From Ceratorhiza oryzae-sativae (lineage: Eukaryota > Basidiomycota > Agaricomycetes > Cantharellales > Ceratobasidiaceae), in assembly GCA_030998015.1 (NCBI GenBank), contig JARWMV010000001.1:186001-250000 (forward strand): DNA of 64,000 nucleotides. Direction: 5' to 3'. The position numbers and the translations under genes were made by a program. The notes beneath the pieces are model-generated. The model had not been told where the DNA came from. It made no database searches and was given only the letters and a program-made list of their open reading frames with translations. Positions 57,368 through 64,000 of the stretch are shown in pieces; within the stretch, counting starts at the first letter, position 1, and each line of letters begins with the position of its first letter.

Positions 57368-57784
57368 ATGATGTCCTCTGCCTCCTCCTCGGCCAACATC
57401 TTTGGCATGTACGGCCAGTCTCCCCGCCAGGCCGCCTCGCTCTACGCCGACGCCCGCAACAGCGCCCGCCAGGCGTCCGTCTCGACCGCAGCGTCGCGAC
57501 GGAGCATGCAGTCGTACCGCTCCGCAACGAGCTCGTACTATGACTACACCGAGGAGCCGCAACACGCCCCCTCGTCGACGGCCCACGACACGACACCACC
57601 CCCACCCTACTCGACTCGTGCATCAGTCCTACCAGAGACCATGCCGGTGCCCTCGTTTGCCTCGCCCTCTCCTTCCAGCCCAAATTCGAATTCCACTTCA
57701 ACCTCTTCTTCGACACGAGCACAAAAGCGTCGTAGCTCCGTGATGATCAAAGATCTCGGCATGCGCATCCTTTGCGCCAAATAG
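57368..57784 (+). CDS. Small Ser/Pro/Thr-rich protein of unknown function
   Basis: ATG at 57368 (a second at 57371), TAG at 57782-57784, 138 residues with no intron needed. Low-complexity: SSASSSANIFGMYGQ, then SARQASVSTAASRRSMQSYR, a DYTEEPQ patch, TPPPPY, and a Ser/Thr run before the basic tail TRAQKRRSSVMIKDLGMRIL. GC-rich with strong third-position preference compared with its surroundings, and preceded by a plausible promoter, which support a real gene. PPPPY could bind a WW domain. No signal peptide. Function unknown. Confidence 0.6.
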   Translation: MMSSASSSANIFGMYGQSPRQAASLYADARNSARQASVSTAASRRSMQSYRSATSSYYDYTEEPQHAPSSTAHDTTPPPPYSTRASVLPETMPVPSFASPSPSSPNSNSTSTSSSTRAQKRRSSVMIKDLGMRILCAK

Positions 57785-60700
57785 GCTCCAGACTGTTTGA
57801 GGTACGGTGTCAGCTTTTCCCACGTGCGATTGAAGTTTATTCTGATCGCGGATCATTTCAACAGGCACCCGCTATCCCAAACTAGTTTATATCATGCACA
57901 TCGCCTTCCTTTGTAATCATCATCTTGTGCAACACCCTGATCGCCAGTCACCCACTGTATTCTCTATGTTCTGTATCTTTCGAACACCGGTGTTCTACTC
58001 GTACTTCACATGCCTAATTCTATTCGTTCCATTTGCTGAATTCATTTTTTTTTGAAACCGATCATTGACTTTTACACAAATCCAGAAACAACTCTATTCT
58101 GGACGATCTCAAAGGGAGCGCACAAAGTCAATCGCCGCGAGTTTACGATCATCTCATGGGACTGCCACCTATGTTCATCTTGAAACCAACTGATATCAGT
58201 GTCGCCGATCCATCAAACCTGTCACCCAACGCCAGGACCGAGGGCAAAAACACAAAAGTCCACAAAGCAGGCGCAACCTGCTCTTACCATTGCCAAGCAC
58301 GGAACCTCTCTTATCCGACTCCCTTATGCGCATGGCGAGCCGAGGTGGCTATCGCGTAAATGGATTAAGCACCCAAGTCATTCAGTCATCCGCTCCAGGG
58401 CGCGTCTTCTCAGAAATCCATCCCGTTCATTTGAATGGCTGATCGACCACTCCTTTCTTTTCGTCGTGCCCCTGGATTTTTTCCCGGTTCCCTCCTTCGG
58501 CATTTAATGAATCGGTGACTTCTGCTGACGTCGAGGGTGCGCCGGTCTTCCAGATGCTGTGCACAATTATGTTATCATCATCCCACGCCTGGAAGCGGCT
58601 CCGAAAGAAGCCTACACACAGTCCATGTGCTCAGCCTAGGTCCCCACGCGAGTATGGATGCTTTGTTAACTCTAGAATCGAATGTGATTACTTTGGGCTG
58701 CAACGTTGCTCATCCATGCGTGCCGTTTGTCCTGCGTTGTTCAGTACGACAAAGCACTCCAAAACCCGAGCTCGACCACTCTCTCACCAGCCGGTTCTCA
58801 ACTCCATATTGACGTCCATACCTCAGCCTGGCCGTGGGCTAAAATAAGCTGGATTTTGATGGCGATGAGAACGTTGTCTTTTGCGTGTGGTCGCCGACTA
58901 CGTAAAATCGCTCCTACTGTGGGAGCCACGACGTTTGGCGCTCGGAGAGAGGTCGCACATGGATGGTCAATGACTCATCCCTGAAGGCGTTTTTCCACAC
59001 CAGCCTTGGGTTTGAATTTAACAAGAAAGTAATCCGTTGACATTGGCCCGTTTCTGATACTTGCGCATGTAAAGACGATATCCCTATGCGCGCAGATTCG
59101 ACACCGAGTACTTGACTTGGTTCAACCTTCAAGGTGCCTGACGTGGTATGGTCAACCGGTAGCTAAAAGCCGCCTTGATGTATGTTGTAATAGTATAGGG
59201 ATCATAGAGAGTGTCAAGCGGCGCTCGTAACTTATGGAGCAAATTAGCCCAAACCAAGAACAATTGACTCTCCGGCATTCAAGTAAAGTATATAGCCCCC
59301 GGCCTGACAAATTGGCGTAGCCAGTGCCGATGCCTACCACCATGGTTACTCGTCGAGCATTGGCTGCAGAAGGAGAGGCAAGTGCAGCAGCGTTGCTCTA
59401 CGCACTTGGTACACTCTTGCTATTTGCTCCTCTCAATTCAGACGGTCGATGCTGCGTTGCATGTTGGGTATCTGATCGGGGCGTGCTGGGTGATCATCAA
59501 AATTTGTCGGTACGCAAGGATATTCAAGCTCTGTGCTAAATGTTTCGTGAACGGTAGAAGAGAGTGGGAAGATCTTGGAGAATATATGCGGGGCTTTCTG
59601 GCAGCGGTCGTTCAGTTGTTTGCGCAAGTAGAGGTCAGGATCTTAGCGCAAGATTGGGAGATCTAGACAATTGTGACGGCAAAAGGGTAGGTAGACAGGC
59701 AGTTACAAAGGCTACTTGGATAGCACATTAGAACAAATCACTGGCATAATCGATTTTGAGCAGAGGAAATTGAGAAGAAATCTGCTCGGACGAGACGATG
59801 AACATCTGGATACAATCACGGGTATAAAAGATTGCTTCAAGGATGGGCATGTTTCAGGTGTGTGGTTACGTTTATACTTACACGTGAGCATTTGGATCCC
59901 CTAATTAACTTCCCCGAAGCCAAGTACAAGCACCACCATCATGACCGAGGCAAATAAAGGAAATTTTTGAGGTTACCCAGCCGCAAGCATGCCCCAATTT
60001 CACAGACTGTTTGAGATGGGTTAAGATGCTGAGGCACTAGATATGCAGCTACGGCCTCTCCATTCTCTTTGTTGTATCATGTGTGTCGCCAACAAGTTGC
60101 ACTGTCAGTTACACCAAAGCCTGTAAGCCTCTATAAGCTACTTGTTACTAGCCATGCAGCACATTTCACTTAGAAACTGTTTATTCCGGAAATGATTGCT
60201 GTTTCACAATAAGATGGCGCGGCGCTTACGTTTTGATCAAATAAATGCATAAGGCTCTAAGCTCGCTCCATCCGATGTTTTCATATTGAGGATACATAAT
60301 GGTACTAAAATGCTCGTACAGGCCAGGCGAATCAAGCTGCAGAACGAAATTGAGCCTAGATAGACGCTTAAGATAGGGGTCAGCATCCCAAACTCGGAAT
60401 TCCTGAAATTTCTCCTTGTTACCCGATTCTCCTCCCCAGTTCGATCACTTTTATGTATTACAGAAGATCCGAGACTCAATGCTTGGTGTAGAGTGAGGCC
60501 AAAGTCGTAGATATGCATTTGATCAAGACGTAAGCGCCTCGCCATCTTGTTGTGAAACAGAAATAATATGCGCGCAGCTTGTCCGTCTGCTGGGCGGTGT
60601 CCATGATAAATAAACCTAATATCTTCAGGCTCAGCTGACCGTAAGATTCCAAATGTACGAGCTCCGGAGGGAGCTTTTGACATTTTGAATGTGAGCGCCT

Positions 60701-60811
60701 ATTTTCGCCCACATCCACTCGAAGCAGGAGCATCTGGATATACATTCATTCGATATTCGCCCACGGCTTTCCTATCAACTGACCCCTCTCAGATCAACGA
60801 GATAGACCACA
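57785..60811. other. Long region without a convincing gene
   Basis: About 3 kb. Several short frames on both strands, the longest 148 codons at 60237-60683 (-) (MSKAPSGARTFGILRSAEPE...), whose middle contains QMHIYDFGLTLHQALSLGS and no known motif; it may be a fragment. No terminal repeats or RNA genes were recognised. Confidence 0.4.
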
Positions 60812-61280
60812 ATGCATCTTAAACCTGTCTTCGGCCTCTTTATTCTGTTCATACTTTCACTGGTCCATTCCTCTATTCCAGTGGCTACAACCGGCAAGGA
60901 TTCGAAGAGTGAGAGGCTGAGGGGGATCATCCTGTCCTCCAAGTGCATGTAGCAGTAGATAGACCTACTGCACATATATCTCCTGACTGTCGCAATAGGC
61001 GCCCCGGTAATTATCACCTATGCCCCAGTCGGAAGGGTTGTTGTCCGAACCCTGGGGTCTGCACTCTGTACGCTTCTACGGATGCTGTCCATTTGTCACA
61101 TTCGGTTATACCAAGCACCTTTGTTGTCCCAATGATACGGTTGGATGCAGTAGAATAGTAGGTATCAATGTTTATATTTCGCCGTAACAAAGCCACTAAG
61201 TGCATGTGACATTCAACAGTCGTGCTGCCGAAAAAGGCCACGAGTGCTGCAGCAATGGGCTTTGCTGCCAGCCACCGTAA
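60812..61280 (+). CDS. Candidate small secreted cysteine-rich protein
   Basis: ATG at 60812 begins MHLKPVFGLFILFILSLVHS, a strong signal peptide, then ATTGKDSKSERLRG. After a probable intron (acceptor TAG near 60999) Cys-rich sequence follows in two overlapping frames: CPSRKGCCPNPGVC and GCCPFVTFGYTKHLCCPNDT. A third piece after another intron reads HECCSNGLCCQPP with TAA at 61278-61280. Repeated CC pairs and short size are typical of secreted fungal Cys-rich proteins, including effector candidates. No single splice pattern joins all pieces in frame, so either an intron was missed or the gene carries a frameshift. Confidence 0.45.
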
Positions 61281-62134
61281 GCCTAACCAGGAATATAAGC
61301 AGAATCCACTATTTGATGCATAGGAGGTTTTGTTTTCCGAATAACATAGGAGGAGGAACATGTGCTCTCCAGCCTCATAAATAGGTAGTTATATGCGCAA
61401 CTACAGCTACTTGAGGGTCTGATTTCCGGATGGCAGAAAAGGCGCATAAACTCCAAGACGAAATAATGGATCTCAATACTTTCTATATTCCATAAATAGC
61501 GATGGTCAAAGCGAACAATCCACGACATAACGAATATTCTATAGTTGAATTTGGTAAAATGTAGCATGTTGATCTAACTTGCACCGTGTATATGCTTTGA
61601 TCCTGCTTCAACTGGCGACGGAGGGCAAGTCTTGTGCTGGGGCAATGGACGGACGAATGGAATCTATCAAATGCCACCCAAATACTTGGAAAAGCAACCG
61701 AACGGCTGCCAGCCCAGCCAAGACGCCCGAGCCCGGCCTCCAGAGATATTCCCATTTAGATCTCACATATACATTTGACGTCATGACTATAGCGCGAGCG
61801 CCTGCTACCCAACCACGTTGGGTTATCAATGCATACCAGTACTGAAGGATAGGGCCGCAACCTCCCAATCACTCGATTCAGTGCTGGATAATCTCCAATA
61901 GTTAACCTCCAAAGGCCCACCCTAAAAGTGCCCCAGCACACACGTAGCTATAATGCAATTATCTCCAAGCTGCGTCACACGACTAACGCTTTTATACTAC
62001 ACGCCCGGACTATCAAACAAATTATCATTCGACTTAATGGGATACACCAGAAACAACAAGAGTTGCGATCATAACGCTACAATGGAAGTTTCACAACAAA
62101 GATGATAGCATGCGCTTCTAGTTTATTGTAACTT
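61281..62134. other. Intergenic region
   Basis: About 850 bp between the Cys-rich gene and the ARMT1-like stop. Short antisense frames only (up to 90 codons); no repeats or RNA genes recognised. Confidence 0.4.
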
Positions 62135-63960
62135 CTAAGCAAATCTGACTTTTTCACCCGGACGTCCGTCCGAGAGCAACACGACGGCCTAGGCGAGCCC
62201 CAATTGATCAATACGCAGACTGTATCATAGCCAAGCATTTACTTACGTATTTGCCGCTAATCTTCCAGCCCGGTTCCTCTTTATCAAGCTTCTCGGCCAG
62301 CGAGTTGCTTGGGAGACCGACAACGACGTCACTCTTGATCGTCCGGAGCGAGCAGACCCGAGGTGCACCAGCCGAGTTCGCCATTGGACCGATCGCCTCT
62401 TCAAACGATGTCGAGGCTGGGGCATGGCAATCATACGTCAGCTTGCGGTGGTTCAGATCGCCTTTGAAGATGACTAGATCTGATTTGGATAGGTGGAGGA
62501 AAAGATCGGGCGCCTCCGAGTGCAAATCCCAGAATGTGAAACCCTGATCATACGTCAGTCCTCGTGAAAGTGATCGGCCGCACGATCGGACTAACTGTGC
62601 ACCAGAACGCGTGCTGTTCATACACCCATTTGCCCTCCTTTTCGTATTGCTTCCAGCGTTTTCCCATCTCGCGCAAGCTCGTGATCTCCTCTTCGGTGGC
62701 AGTTGGGAAGAGATTGCCATGGACGCACGAGTTGAGTAGCCAGTCCCAGTCCTTGCGCGTCACATCCGAGACGAACCACGCAAATCGTTTGCCATGGAAG
62801 CGGACTTGAGATGCAAGCCCTGACTGGATCAAAAAGTCGGCTGTGAAAATACATTTGTCTGAGGTCGGGTGTTAAATGGGCAGGAAACTGACTTGCCATA
62901 TACGCAATCACAGTAGAGCTCAAAGCCGGCATTATCGAGAACAAAGTCGACGCGCCCACCCTTCAAGCTCATCACTGAATCTGCGAGCTTGTCGAGGTCA
63001 TTCCCAAGAATATTGACCTCGGTGGCTGCAAGATGATCGCCACCAGTGGACTGAAGCTTCTTGATGTCCTCTTCAGTCATCTGTGGATTTTGGCGCGCAT
63101 AAGCGAAGGTTAATACTGAAATCCAGTTCACGCACATTGATAAGAAGACTGAGATCAGTCGAGTTACCCCATAGACAGACTTGGGTGAGTTCGCGGAAGA
63201 GAAGCCGGATAGCCTCAAGCTGGTTCGGGCCTGACGGTATATTGTGTGGGTGCACGAAACGCGTAGAGAGTTCGAAGACCGCTTGTGAAGAACGAGAGAA
63301 CGTGTCGCACTTCTGGCGGAAGAATACATCGCTGATAGAAGCCGAGATTAGGGTTGAGAAAAATGCGGGGTAAAACAATGACGTACTAGTCTTTCCAGTA
63401 CTTGCTGACGCTGAAGCACTCGTGCAAGCGACGATACTTGTACGCCTGTACTTCATGTTAATACAGTGGTCCAGCATCGTGAGCCATGGCGTACCTCGGC
63501 GAACAACCAAGGAGCCGTCATGAAATCCTTGCCCTGGAAAAACTTGGCAATCTCCTTGTTCCAGAGTGGGATATCACCCTCGCCGTCATCTACAGTCAAA
63601 CCCATTAGACAGTGGCCGTCTCGACGCACCATGGAGCTCACCAATGATGAAGCGGAGCTTGTGGTTTTCGCTCAGATCGGTCATGAGTACATCCATGCGC
63701 TCAATACACTCGATGAGGTCTACAATTAAATGTTCCTCCCACTGCTCATTGACTGTACGCCAGACGTCGTCAATGGCCTTGCCGAGGATCGTTGGGAGAC
63801 GGACCCCCATGGTGGCCTAGTGTTGCACTCGCACGTCAGTGGAATGAAACACGCGTCACAAAGGCGAAAACTGACATGGGCAAACGAATATTCATGGTAC
63901 CCACGGTATGCTGGCCAAGGCGGGTTGTTGGGGTCGATGCGCGACGGGGTACGCGGGCCC
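62135..63960 (-). CDS. ARMT1-like damage-control phosphatase (DUF89), 5' end beyond window
   Basis: Metal-dependent phosphatase of the DUF89/ARMT1 family, thought to remove damaged sugar phosphates. The first visible exon starts at 63960 after an acceptor (TCGTAG) and reads TPSRIDPNNPPWPAYRGYHE. Next are MGVRLPTILGKAIDDVWRTV, DGEGDIPLWNKEIAKFFQGK, TAPWLFAEVRHG(S), YKYRRLHECF and LWGNSTDLSLLINMTEED. The metal-site motif DFVLDNAGFELYCD lies near 62900-62945, then SDVTRKDWDWLLN and the second conserved motif VIFKGDLNHRKL near 62440-62475. The end is LLSDGRPGEKVRFA with TAG at 62135-62137. The catalytic Asp-Asn pair and KGDLN motif are intact. The first exon with the start codon lies to the right of the window. 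Confidence 0.9.
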
Positions 63961-64000
63961 TACGACAAGATAAGAGCGGTCAGGGACAGATCAGCACCGG

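Overview
The window looks like chromosomal DNA of a basidiomycete fungus, most likely a Rhizoctonia/Ceratobasidiaceae type. Genes are cut by many short GT-AG introns of about 50-80 nt with CTAAC/CTGAC-like branch sites. The families present (basidiomycete P450s, alpha/beta epoxide hydrolase, M64 peptidase, chromodomain Ty3/gypsy elements) fit this. The genus is an inference from family resemblance, not a search result.

Layout. Bases 1-14,900 are ordinary gene space: a cytochrome P450 (-), coatomer delta subunit (-), an epoxide hydrolase (+) whose first intron carries a complete Tc1-type transposon, a 274-bp MITE-like hairpin element, and a class I methyltransferase (-) with an unusual SAM-binding loop. 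Bases 14,900-43,350 are a repeat block of nested LTR elements. Bases 43,900-64,000 return to genes: a secreted M64 (IgA-peptidase-like) metallopeptidase (+), a second P450 (-) with a decayed tandem copy beside it, a tomosyn/Sro7/Lgl WD40 protein with a C-terminal R-SNARE motif (-), a small Ser/Pro-rich protein (+), a candidate cysteine-rich secreted protein (+), and an ARMT1/DUF89 damage-control phosphatase (-) that runs off the right edge.

Repeat block. The host of the nest is a Ty3/gypsy chromovirus-type element (LTRs 20487-21144 and 37811-38481; target duplication CAATG). It carries, in order, gag, protease, RT, RNase H, integrase and chromodomain. Two later insertions split it: a reverse-oriented 1.3-kb solo LTR in gag (duplication ACCTC) and a complete 6.3-kb gypsy element between RNase H and integrase (duplication GACTT). 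Without these it would be about 10.4 kb, much longer than usual, because between the chromodomain and the 3' LTR it has about 3.6 kb of extra sequence: a 273-codon ORF of unknown function, an antisense spliced ORF, a 61-bp tandem repeat, a gene for a CRESS-DNA-virus-type Rep (HUH endonuclease plus SF3 helicase; two in-frame TGA codons), and a tRNA-like hairpin just before the polypurine tract. A geminivirus/genomovirus-like Rep cargo inside an LTR retrotransposon is the most unusual thing here.

Other points. Both gypsy elements lack a tRNA-type primer site; two bases after each 5' LTR is a 12-nt sequence complementary to the predicted 5' end of the element's own transcript, as in Tf1-type self-priming. 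Nearly all premature stops in the block are TGA where family conservation suggests arginine, consistent with CGA to TGA decay at CpG.
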